Of a stretch of DNA of 64,000 nt, positions 52,446-59,166 are shown one piece after another. The stretch comes from Paenibacillus tundrae. Its GTDB lineage: Bacteria; Bacillota; Bacilli; Paenibacillales; Paenibacillaceae. The notes beneath the pieces were generated by a model. It ran no database searches. It saw only the letters and a list, made by a program, of their open reading frames with translations, and was not told where the DNA came from. The position numbers were made by a program, and so were the translations under genes. Location: positions 84,216 through 148,215 of the forward strand of contig NZ_JAUSTI010000015.1 in the NCBI RefSeq assembly GCF_030812775.1, in the 5' to 3' direction. The first letter of the stretch is position 1, and each line of letters opens with the position of its first letter.

Positions 52446-53276
52446 GTGAAAATAGCTAAGGTTATCAATAATAACGTGATCAGCATATATCAAGCCGATG
52501 GAGCAGAGCTTGTGGTGATGGGACGTGGGATTGCCTTTAAGAAAAAACCGGGAGATATAGTAGATGAGACCCGTATTCAGAAAGTATTTGCACTAAAAAA
52601 CAAGCAGACATCGGATAATTTCAAAATGCTGCTTCGTGAAGTACCATTGGAGCTTATTGAGATTGTTGAAGAAATTATTACTTACGCTAGAGATCAGTTA
52701 GGCAGAAATTTGAATGAAAATATCTATGTATCTCTAACCGACCATATCAATTTTGCGATTGAACGTTATCGCGAAGGAGTCGAGATTAAAAATGCTCTGA
52801 TGTGGGAAATCAAACAACTATATAAAGCGGAGTTCAGCTTAGGTTTAAAAACGTTAGAAAATATAAAAAACAAGATGAATCTTGATCTCCCGCAAGATGA
52901 AGCAGCGTTCATTGCCCTTCATATTGTGAATGCAGAGATGAATGAAGAAGTGATTACCACGATGAACATTACGAAGTTTATTCAGCAAATTATTAATATT
53001 GCCAAATACCATTTCAAAATGGAATTTGATGAAGAGTCACTTAGCTATTTTAGATTCATCACACATCTGAAGTTTTTCTCCCAAAGGGTTCTGAGTGGTA
53101 CGCATTATGATAATAACTACGACCATATCTATGACATGATTAAGGTGAAGCATCCTGAGGCGGCAGCTTGTACAGAGAAAATAGAGATGTTTGTGAACAA
53201 AGAATACAGTCATCAGCTTACTAACGAGGAAAAACTATATCTTACCGTTCATATTGAGCGAGTAGTTAATCGCTGA
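52446..53276 (+). CDS. licT: BglG-type transcription antiterminator LicT
   Basis: Antiterminator of 276 residues: RNA-binding CAT domain (1-55; KIAKVINNNVISIYQADGAELVVMGRGIAFKKKPGD) and two PTS regulation domains (about 65-165 and 170-276). The conserved phosphorylatable His of each PRD are seen in VSLTDHINFAIER, FIALHIVNAEMNE, FRFITHLKFFSQR and YLTVHIERVV. GTG at 52446 gives the standard MKIAKVINNN start and follows GGGGGGA; the longer frame runs back into the terminator. It acts on the three RAT sites in this locus. Confidence 0.95.
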   Translation: MKIAKVINNNVISIYQADGAELVVMGRGIAFKKKPGDIVDETRIQKVFALKNKQTSDNFKMLLREVPLELIEIVEEIITYARDQLGRNLNENIYVSLTDHINFAIERYREGVEIKNALMWEIKQLYKAEFSLGLKTLENIKNKMNLDLPQDEAAFIALHIVNAEMNEEVITTMNITKFIQQIINIAKYHFKMEFDEESLSYFRFITHLKFFSQRVLSGTHYDNNYDHIYDMIKVKHPEAAACTEKIEMFVNKEYSHQLTNEEKLYLTVHIERVVNR

Positions 53277-53331
53277 AAAACTAGAACAATATCACATATG
53301 ATCTAGCATAAATATTCGCAAATAATAAATG

Positions 53332-53361
53332 TTGACAAATATGGTTAAATTATAATATTAT
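53332..53361 (+). promoter_or_regulatory. Promoter of bglP
   Basis: TTGACA with an 18-base spacer to TATTAT (an overlapping TATAAT lies at 13 bases), upstream of RAT 3. Confidence 0.55.
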
Positions 53362-53392
53362 GATATTAACAGGAAATGAATACGATTTAACT

Positions 53393-53426
53393 GGGATTGT
53401 TACTGGTTATGCAGGCAAAACCTAAG
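53393..53426 (+). promoter_or_regulatory. LicT/BglG ribonucleic antiterminator (RAT 3)
   Basis: GGGATTGTTACTGGTTATGC followed by AGGCAAAACCTAAG, the closest of the three to the published LicT consensus. Confidence 0.9.
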
Positions 53427-53479
53427 TCATGAGAAGGCACGGATGAAAGTGTGCCCCTTCTTCAAGGCTTAGGTTTTTT
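53419..53479 (+). terminator. Conditional terminator before bglP
   Basis: AACCTAAG / CTTAGGTT outer stem and GAAGGCAC / GTGTGCCCCTTC inner stem, then TTTTTTG. Overlaps RAT 3. Confidence 0.87.
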
Positions 53480-53539
53480 GCGTGCAAAAAAATCGGTAGG
53501 AGGCCTGTGAGAGAACTTTGCACCAATGCAATGTATGTT

Positions 53540-53563
53540 CTGTTATAGTGCGTGTTCAAAAAA
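53540..53563. repeat. Interspersed repeat, end fragment in opposite orientation (copy D)
   Basis: CTGTTATAGTGCGTGTTCAA plus an A run is the reverse complement of the right end of copy A (41502-41525) with one difference. It lies directly before the bglP ribosome binding site. Confidence 0.6.
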
Positions 53564-53578
53564 TATGGGGGTGCAATC

Positions 53579-55459
53579 ATGAGTCAACAAAAACTGGCTA
53601 AAGAGATCGTAGAGCTAGTCGGCGGCGAGAAAAATGTAGTGTCATTGGTTCATTGTGCAACACGACTACGGTTTGTATTGAAGGATGATCGTAAGGCTGA
53701 CAAAGCGAAGCTAGAGAAAACCGATGGTGTTATTGCAGTCAAGGAAAATGGGGGACAGTTCCAGGTTGTCGTAGGTAACAAAGTGCCGGAGGTGTATAGC
53801 GCCATCGGTGAAATTAGCAACATTCTGAATGATTCCTCGGACAAAGAAAAGCCGAAAAAATCAGCTAAAGGTCTTGGTGGTATCATTGATGTCATCTCAA
53901 GCATCTTTGCACCACTATTAGGTGTTATGGCTGGTGCGGGTATACTTAAAGGGTTACTACTTATCGCAAGTAATGTCGGTTGGCTGGAAACAACAGAAAC
54001 GACCTACATCATCTTATATGCAGCATCAGACAGTTTATTTTATTTCTTACCTCTGTTGTTAGCGGTTACAACTGCTCGTAAATTCCAAGGTAATGCCTTC
54101 GTAGCCTTAACGATTGCCGGTGCTTTAATCTATCCAACAATTGTTACGCTCAAGACAGAGGGAACGCCTACTGATTTCTTCGGTATCCCTGTCATCTTGA
54201 TGAGTTACTCATCTACCGTTATTCCTATTATTCTAGCTGTAATTGTGATGAGCAAGCTGGAGAAATTCTTTAACAAAACGTTACACGATAGCGTGAAGAA
54301 CTTTGTAACACCGTTATTCCTTTTAGTGATCATGGTTCCTCTTACTTTGCTAGTATTCGGCCCGATCGGTGTATACACAGGTAATGCGATCGCAGCTGCG
54401 CTAGTAGCAGCCTTTGGATTTAGTCCATTGATCGCTGGTGCAATTATGGGTGCTTCGTGGCAGTTACTCGTTATTTTCGGAATACACTGGGGTCTGGTTC
54501 CTGTATTTATTAATAACGTTGCTGTCCATGGACGTGATGGTGTTAAACCAGCGGCAGCAGCATCTATCTTCGCTCAGACCGGAGCCGCTTTCGGGGTTAT
54601 GTTAAAAACTAAGAATAAAAAGCTTAAAACCTTAGCAGGTTCATCGACATTGACAGCTCTGTTCGGAATTACAGAGCCAGCTATTTACGGGGTAACTTTA
54701 CCGCTTAAACGTCCATTCATTGCTGGTGTAATTGGGGGTGCAGTTGGTGGAGCGATTATCGGGCAAGCAGGGACACAGGCATTTGCATCTGGAGCTCCGG
54801 GGTTGTTAACTCTACCAATCTTCTATGGTCCAGGTGGTCAAGGATTCCCAGGATTAATTCTGGGTATTACTGTATCCTTCGTGGTATCCGCAGTATTAAC
54901 ATATATTATGGGCTTCAAAGATCCTGTTGAAGAAGAAGCAACAACTGCTACCATTACTGAGGAAGCGCCGGTTCGGACGTTGGCAGTATCTGATGAACAG
55001 GTGCTCAGCCCGATTGAAGGTACGATTGTTAGTTTAACTGAAGTTCCTGACCCGGCATTTTCTTCTGGAGCAATGGGTGATGGTATTGCGATTGAGCCCA
55101 CCGTGGGCAGAGTGGTCGCTCCGTTTGACGGAACGGTAACGGTTGCCTTTAAGAAGAAACACGCACTCGCGGTTGTATCGGATACAGGAGCCGAAATTCT
55201 GGTTCACGTGGGTGTGGATACGGTTAAGCTGGATGGACAACATTTTACATCCCACATTCGAGAAGGTGATCGTGTAAAAGCGGGTGATCTGTTGCTGGAG
55301 TTCGACATCGCTCAGATCAAGGCTGCAGGGTATCACACGGTGACACCGATTATTGTAACGAATTCAGCTAATTATGAGAAAGTTGTACCCATGGCAACCG
55401 GTCAAGTTCGGACGCAGGAGGCATTATTGACTTTACACAGTGGTCAGCCTCAAAACTAA
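53579..55459 (+). CDS. bglP: PTS beta-glucoside transporter subunit IIBCA
   Basis: Phosphotransferase permease of 626 residues, domain order IIB-IIC-IIA. IIB with Cys26 in LVHCATRLRF; IIC (about 100-455; GVMAGAGILKGLLLI, IFGIHWGLVPVFINNVAVHG, FGITEPAIYGVTLPLKRPF); IIA (about 475-626) with His543 in ILVHVGVDTVKLDG. The HWGLVPV and GITEPAIYGV segments are those of beta-glucoside (aryl-glucoside/cellobiose-like) permeases. ATG at 53579 follows TGGGGGTG; the longer frame from 53552 starts inside the repeat fragment. Expression depends on RAT 3 and LicT. The IIBC also normally phosphorylates LicT PRD1 when idle. Confidence 0.93.
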   Translation: MSQQKLAKEIVELVGGEKNVVSLVHCATRLRFVLKDDRKADKAKLEKTDGVIAVKENGGQFQVVVGNKVPEVYSAIGEISNILNDSSDKEKPKKSAKGLGGIIDVISSIFAPLLGVMAGAGILKGLLLIASNVGWLETTETTYIILYAASDSLFYFLPLLLAVTTARKFQGNAFVALTIAGALIYPTIVTLKTEGTPTDFFGIPVILMSYSSTVIPIILAVIVMSKLEKFFNKTLHDSVKNFVTPLFLLVIMVPLTLLVFGPIGVYTGNAIAAALVAAFGFSPLIAGAIMGASWQLLVIFGIHWGLVPVFINNVAVHGRDGVKPAAAASIFAQTGAAFGVMLKTKNKKLKTLAGSSTLTALFGITEPAIYGVTLPLKRPFIAGVIGGAVGGAIIGQAGTQAFASGAPGLLTLPIFYGPGGQGFPGLILGITVSFVVSAVLTYIMGFKDPVEEEATTATITEEAPVRTLAVSDEQVLSPIEGTIVSLTEVPDPAFSSGAMGDGIAIEPTVGRVVAPFDGTVTVAFKKKHALAVVSDTGAEILVHVGVDTVKLDGQHFTSHIREGDRVKAGDLLLEFDIAQIKAAGYHTVTPIIVTNSANYEKVVPMATGQVRTQEALLTLHSGQPQN

Positions 55460-55537
55460 CTTAGAGAAAGAGGAGCGTACCAAGGAACGTTCATAGATTG
55501 CTTAGTCTACATTGTCTGACTAATTTACTATTCTTAC

Positions 55538-55590
55538 AGCCGTGCCTACATTGAGCATATTAATTTTGCTAAATAGGGTGCGGCTTTTTG
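55538..55590 (+). terminator. Rho-independent terminator
   Basis: AGCCGTGCC / GGTGCGGCT stem with a long AT-rich loop, then TTTTTG. Ends the bglP transcript. Confidence 0.65.
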
Positions 55591-55660
55591 ACTTTTAAGA
55601 GTTGGGAAATTATAATTAATCTTGTTAATTTATACTTGAACGGAAGGAGAATTGTTGAAG

Positions 55661-55705
55661 ATGATACATGCGATGAGATTGCGTTTCCTGACCTTGAACC
55701 GTTAA
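55661..55705 (+). CDS. ErmD-like leader peptide of the ABC-F gene
   Basis: Fourteen-codon ORF MIHAMRLRFLTLNR with a strong GGAAGGAG site 11 bases before the ATG. The established ErmD/ErmK leader peptide is MTHSMRLRFPTLNQ; ten of fourteen residues are identical, including the whole MRLRF drug-dependent stalling core and TLN. Known leaders of this type make ribosomes pause when macrolides or ketolides are bound and so switch on the resistance gene. Here the gene downstream is an Msr-like ABC-F protein, with a terminator in between at 55818. TTG codons just before the ATG are in frame but less likely starts. Confidence 0.85.
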   Translation: MIHAMRLRFLTLNR

Positions 55706-55817
55706 CTAAATACGTTCAAAGGCTCTGTAACGTTCAGAGTAAACAGGAGCAGTCTGTCCATTTTCGACAATCCTCAGGTAGGCTCTACGAGCAAATCATA
55801 TATTCCTGTTTATACTG

Positions 55818-55847
55818 AATCACAGGCCGTAGCCTGTGATTTTTTTG
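55818..55847 (+). terminator. Attenuator terminator in the ABC-F leader
   Basis: Perfect stem AATCACAGGC / GCCTGTGATT with loop CGTA, then TTTTTT. It lies between the ErmD-like leader ORF and the ABC-F gene and no stop-to-start gene boundary is near, so it is probably a regulated attenuator. Confidence 0.85.
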
Positions 55848-55905
55848 TTTTTGACTTTGAAATTGAAGGGCTCTTGTGAGTTTGGTGGGATAAGGAGGTT
55901 CGCGT

Positions 55906-55929
55906 ATGTCCATGTTACTTTTCTATTGA
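55906..55929 (+). CDS. Second short leader ORF
   Basis: ATG 55906 with the consensus AAGGAGG site 7 bases away encodes MSMLLFY and stops at 55927-55929, exactly where the next hairpin begins. Quality of the binding site and position before the ABC-F gene suggest a second regulatory peptide. Not recognised from known leaders. Confidence 0.5.
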   Translation: MSMLLFY

Positions 55930-55976
55930 TACGAGCGAGGTTAGCTTGCTCGTATCGATCAACGCTATCGATACGA
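55928..55976 (+). promoter_or_regulatory. Mutually exclusive hairpins before the ABC-F gene
   Basis: GATACGAGC (55928) pairs with GCTCGTATC (about 55948), while CGTATCGAT (about 55951) can pair instead with ATCGATACG (about 55968). The two hairpins share CGTATC, and the first one overlaps the stop codon of the second leader ORF. Typical of attenuation control; the exact logic is not clear. Confidence 0.6.
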
Positions 55977-56005
55977 AATCAATATAAATTTCGGAGGTAG
56001 CGAAT

Positions 56006-57469
56006 ATGGAAAAATGTTGTTACGAACTTGAACAGGTTAAAATGACCTTTTTAGATAAAGAGATATTAAATATTGAGCGTTTGGCTGTGCATCAGCTGGA
56101 TCGGATTGGTCTTGTGGGTGGTAATGGTCAAGGGAAAAGCACACTATTAAAGCTAATCGCCGGATCAATTGAGCCAAGCGCTGGTAGGGTCAAACGCTAT
56201 GTGGATCATGCCCATTTCGAACAAATGGAGGCACCGCATCCTGCTGAGTGTGAGGAGACGGATGGGGAATGGTTAGGTAGACTTGGCGTTCCCGCCCATC
56301 ATGAACGGTTAAGTGGAGGGGAGCAGACGAGGCTGAAATTAGCTGGAATGTTAGCAAACTACCACGAAGCACTATTGTTCGATGAACCGACGACGCATTT
56401 GGATCAGGAGGGAATTTCTTTTTTGATCGACGAATTGCGATATTACCATGGTGCGCTGTTGATTGTCAGTCATGACCGGTCTGTTCTAGATGAGCTTGTC
56501 ACGACGATCTGGGAAGTGAATGATGGCACCGTTAAAGTGTATTCGGGCAACTATAGTGATTATAAGGCTCAGCAGCGATTCGAACGAGATCAACAGAATC
56601 AAGCTCATGAGCAATTCTTGAAAGAGAAGAGACGGCTTATGCATGCTGCACAAGATAAAATGAAAAAAGCTGAGAAAATAACGCAAGCGGGCAGCGTGTC
56701 TAAACGAGAAACGAAGGCTAAGGCGAATCGAATGTTTGAAACCAAGTCTAAGGGAACGAGTCAAAAGGCTGTGCATCGGGCGGCTAAGGCCATAGAACAG
56801 CGAATGGAACAGCTTCATGAAGTTGAGGCAGTGCAGGAGAATCGTCCTATTCATTTTCGACAATCCAAAGCGCTGGAGCTGCATAACAAATTTCCGATAA
56901 TGGCTGATCGTTTAACTCTTCAGGTGCAGAACAACGTATTACTGGATCAAGTCAGTTTTCAAATTCCTTTGAAACAGAAGATAGCCATTACTGGATCTAA
57001 TGGATGTGGGAAAAGTACGTTGCTTCGTCATATCCTAGATGCTGACACAGGGATTATTTTATCTCCCAAGGCACAGATTGGTTATTTTGATCAGATGAGT
57101 TATCGGTTCAAAGGGAACGAAACTATACTGGAGTTTTTGATGAAACGTTCTGACTACAATGTAGCGGCGCTACGAAATTGTCTACATGCCATGCAATTTA
57201 CCGGCACTGATCTCAATAAAGAGGTTGGATCGTTAAGTGGTGGGGAAGCCATTCGTCTTCAATTATGTCGATTGTTTCTAGGGCAATATAACATTTTGCT
57301 GTTAGATGAACCGACAAACTTTCTAGATACGCAGGCGTTGGAGGCGTTGGAGCAATTTGTAGTGGGCTATGAAGGAACGATCCTATATGTTAGTCATGAC
57401 CAAACCTTTATCAGAAATACAGCAGATATGACACTGCATATAGAGCATCGGGGAATAACCGTATCATAG
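56006..57469 (+). CDS. Msr-like ABC-F ribosomal protection protein
   Basis: Twin-ATPase ABC-F protein of 487 residues, the length of Msr macrolide-resistance proteins. First cassette: GGNGQGKST, LSGGEQTRLKLA, LLFDEPTTHLD, VSHDRSVLDELV. A long basic interdomain linker (about 190-290; FLKEKRRLMHAAQDKMKKAEK) matches the antibiotic-resistance ABC-F type whose tip reaches the drug site. Second cassette: GSNGCGKST, LSGGEAIRLQL, LLLDEPTNFLD, VSHDQTFI. No membrane domain, so it acts on the ribosome, not as a pump. CGGAGG precedes the ATG. The leader (ErmD-like peptide, terminator, alternative hairpins) points to macrolide-type induction. Drug spectrum is untested. Confidence 0.85.
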   Translation: MEKCCYELEQVKMTFLDKEILNIERLAVHQLDRIGLVGGNGQGKSTLLKLIAGSIEPSAGRVKRYVDHAHFEQMEAPHPAECEETDGEWLGRLGVPAHHERLSGGEQTRLKLAGMLANYHEALLFDEPTTHLDQEGISFLIDELRYYHGALLIVSHDRSVLDELVTTIWEVNDGTVKVYSGNYSDYKAQQRFERDQQNQAHEQFLKEKRRLMHAAQDKMKKAEKITQAGSVSKRETKAKANRMFETKSKGTSQKAVHRAAKAIEQRMEQLHEVEAVQENRPIHFRQSKALELHNKFPIMADRLTLQVQNNVLLDQVSFQIPLKQKIAITGSNGCGKSTLLRHILDADTGIILSPKAQIGYFDQMSYRFKGNETILEFLMKRSDYNVAALRNCLHAMQFTGTDLNKEVGSLSGGEAIRLQLCRLFLGQYNILLLDEPTNFLDTQALEALEQFVVGYEGTILYVSHDQTFIRNTADMTLHIEHRGITVS

Positions 57470-57508
57470 GGTTTAGTGTGATGAATCACAGTCTTATATG
57501 AAATAAAA

Positions 57509-57541
57509 CCAAAGCTGTCCAGTTTATCTGGGCAGCTTTGA
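57509..57541. terminator. Shared terminator between convergent genes
   Basis: CCAAAGCTG / CAGCTTTG stem around a CCAG/CTGG inner stem. On the minus strand it is followed by GGTTTTATTTC, so it mainly serves bioY. Confidence 0.6.
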
Positions 57542-57620
57542 CCTTGTTACAACGTTACATAGAAAGAATCTGGACAAGATCGTCGAAACTTCCGAGTGTA
57601 AGTGTGAATGAAATACGTAA

Positions 57621-58211
57621 TTATGCGTCTACTTTCACGACAGATGAATTCATCTGCCCCGTCAGGCGCTGTGGAGGAAAGACCGTTCGAACAGGTGCAA
57701 TGATGATGACCGCAAACAAAGCCTTGATCAGATCGCCGATAATGTAAGGGTAGAATCCTTGAATCATGGCTTCAGTAAATGACATTTTATATTGATACGC
57801 GAGCCATGGGACACCAGAGGCGTAAATCAATAGCGCTCCGAACAATTCAAGTACAATGAACGCAAGGAAGTAACCTACGAACCCATTCAGCTTAATTCGC
57901 GTAAGAAATAGACCAATGAGCATTGCGGAGAAAGGCCACATCCATACATATCCGCCTGTTGGACCAAGAATAACCGCCATACCTCCAGTACCGTGAAGCA
58001 GAGGAAAGCCAATCGCGGTTAGCACAACGACAAGGGCGATACTCAAAAATCCATAGCGTGGACCGAGCAACCCTCCAGCTAACATGACGGCAAGGGTTTG
58101 TAGTGTAATGGGTACAGGTGAGAATCCAATGGGGATACTAATATAACCAAACAGAACAAGTATGGCTGCCATAAGGGCGCTAAAAACAATTCCACGCAAA
58201 GATAATTTCAT
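57621..58211 (-). CDS. bioY: Biotin transporter substrate-binding subunit BioY
   Basis: Six-helix S component of 196 residues binding biotin for ECF-type uptake. Characteristic segments: FSALMAAILVLFGYISIPIGFSPVPITLQTLAVMLAGGLLGPRYG, then LLHGTGGMAVILGPTGGYVWMWPFSA and FYPYIIGDLIKALFAVII. Divergent from the ECF ATPase genes, with a BirA operator in the 112-base gap, so all three genes are under biotin control. AAAGGATTG precedes the ATG. Confidence 0.95.
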   Translation of the reverse strand: MKLSLRGIVFSALMAAILVLFGYISIPIGFSPVPITLQTLAVMLAGGLLGPRYGFLSIALVVVLTAIGFPLLHGTGGMAVILGPTGGYVWMWPFSAMLIGLFLTRIKLNGFVGYFLAFIVLELFGALLIYASGVPWLAYQYKMSFTEAMIQGFYPYIIGDLIKALFAVIIIAPVRTVFPPQRLTGQMNSSVVKVDA

Positions 58212-58243
58212 GTTTGAACAATCCTTTCAATTTTGCTAATCTT

Positions 58244-58277
58244 ATTGTTAACCAATAATAATTATGTGGTTAACAAT
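58244..58277. promoter_or_regulatory. BirA (biotin repressor) operator
   Basis: ATTGTTAACC, 14 bases, GGTTAACAAT: perfect match to the Bacillus-type BirA operator layout, placed between the divergent bioY and ECF genes. Confidence 0.92.
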
Positions 58278-58323
58278 TCGGATCGTATCACAAAAGAATC
58301 AAAAGGGGAAGGACAAAATCTCA

Positions 58324-59166
58324 ATGCAAGATGAAACAACTCTAATTACACTGGACAATGTCCGGGTTTATTATGCTTTATCGCCTGACAAGGTTCGAAA
58401 GGCTGTTGATGGCGTATCATTGCATGTTCATAAAGGCGAATGGATTAGCATTGTAGGAGCCAATGGGAGTGGGAAAAGTACAATTGCTGGGCTGTTAATC
58501 GGTTTTATACCGCTTTCCGGTGGATCAAGAATGGTTAAACCAGATGTTACTATCCGTGGGGTGTTGCAGCATCCCGATGCACAGGTACTCGGAGATACCA
58601 TAGAAGAAGAGTTTCATTTTGCCTTATCCTCACTCTCCGTGTCTGCCGAAGAAAAGCAAAGACGTAGAGAACAAGCTTTACATACCGTAGGGCTTCGGAT
58701 GTCACCCGATGCAGCCATTGCTCGGCTATCTGGTGGTCAGAAGCAGCTCTTAAATATTGCAGTGGCGCTTGCGGCTAAGCCGGATATCTTAGTGCTAGAT
58801 GAGCCAACGGCAATGCTTGATCCTGGTGCTCGTGAACGGATTGAGAGTATAGTTGAACATATTATCCAGCAAGGAACCGCGGTGGTCTGGATTACACATC
58901 ATCTGGAAGAAGCGACGTTATGTGATCGAATTATCGCTATGGACAAAGGGGGTTGTGTCTATGATGGTGATCCGGTTGCATTCTTCTATTCACCTGAGGT
59001 TGAAGGGGATGAATCAAGAAAAGTAGAGGCAAAATCCGTTTGCCGCCAGTTAGAGCTCGACCCACCATTTACGGTGAAGACCGCACAGCTTCTTAAACAA
59101 CAAGGAATGCTTCCCCAAGCGACACCTCTTCGACCTGAGCAGCTTGTAAGGGAGGTAAGCTCTTGA
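58324..59166 (+). CDS. ECF transporter ATPase (EcfA1/BioM-like)
   Basis: Energy-coupling ATPase of 280 residues. Walker A GANGSGKST, Q-loop GVLQHPDAQVLGDTIEEEFHF (the ECF-specific region after the Q-loop Gln), signature RLSGGQKQLLNIA, Walker B LVLDEPTAMLD and switch ITHHLEEA. The C-terminal 60 residues with PPFTVKTAQLLKQQG are typical of EcfA. ATG at 58324 follows GGGGAAGGA by 10 bases; the longer frame from 58264 begins inside the BirA operator and is rejected. Overlaps the next gene (TTGA). Confidence 0.9.
   Translation: MQDETTLITLDNVRVYYALSPDKVRKAVDGVSLHVHKGEWISIVGANGSGKSTIAGLLIGFIPLSGGSRMVKPDVTIRGVLQHPDAQVLGDTIEEEFHFALSSLSVSAEEKQRRREQALHTVGLRMSPDAAIARLSGGQKQLLNIAVALAAKPDILVLDEPTAMLDPGARERIESIVEHIIQQGTAVVWITHHLEEATLCDRIIAMDKGGCVYDGDPVAFFYSPEVEGDESRKVEAKSVCRQLELDPPFTVKTAQLLKQQGMLPQATPLRPEQLVREVSS

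Noticed and set aside
55588..55818. 76-codon ORF starting with TTG over the ABC-F leader region
   Set aside because: No ribosome binding site, starts inside the bglP terminator, ends in the attenuator stem, and its frame differs from the ErmD-like leader ORF that has a strong site.
56006..57469. ABC exporter ATPase
   Set aside because: Two cassettes in one chain with an interdomain linker and no membrane partner gene, so ABC-F rather than exporter.
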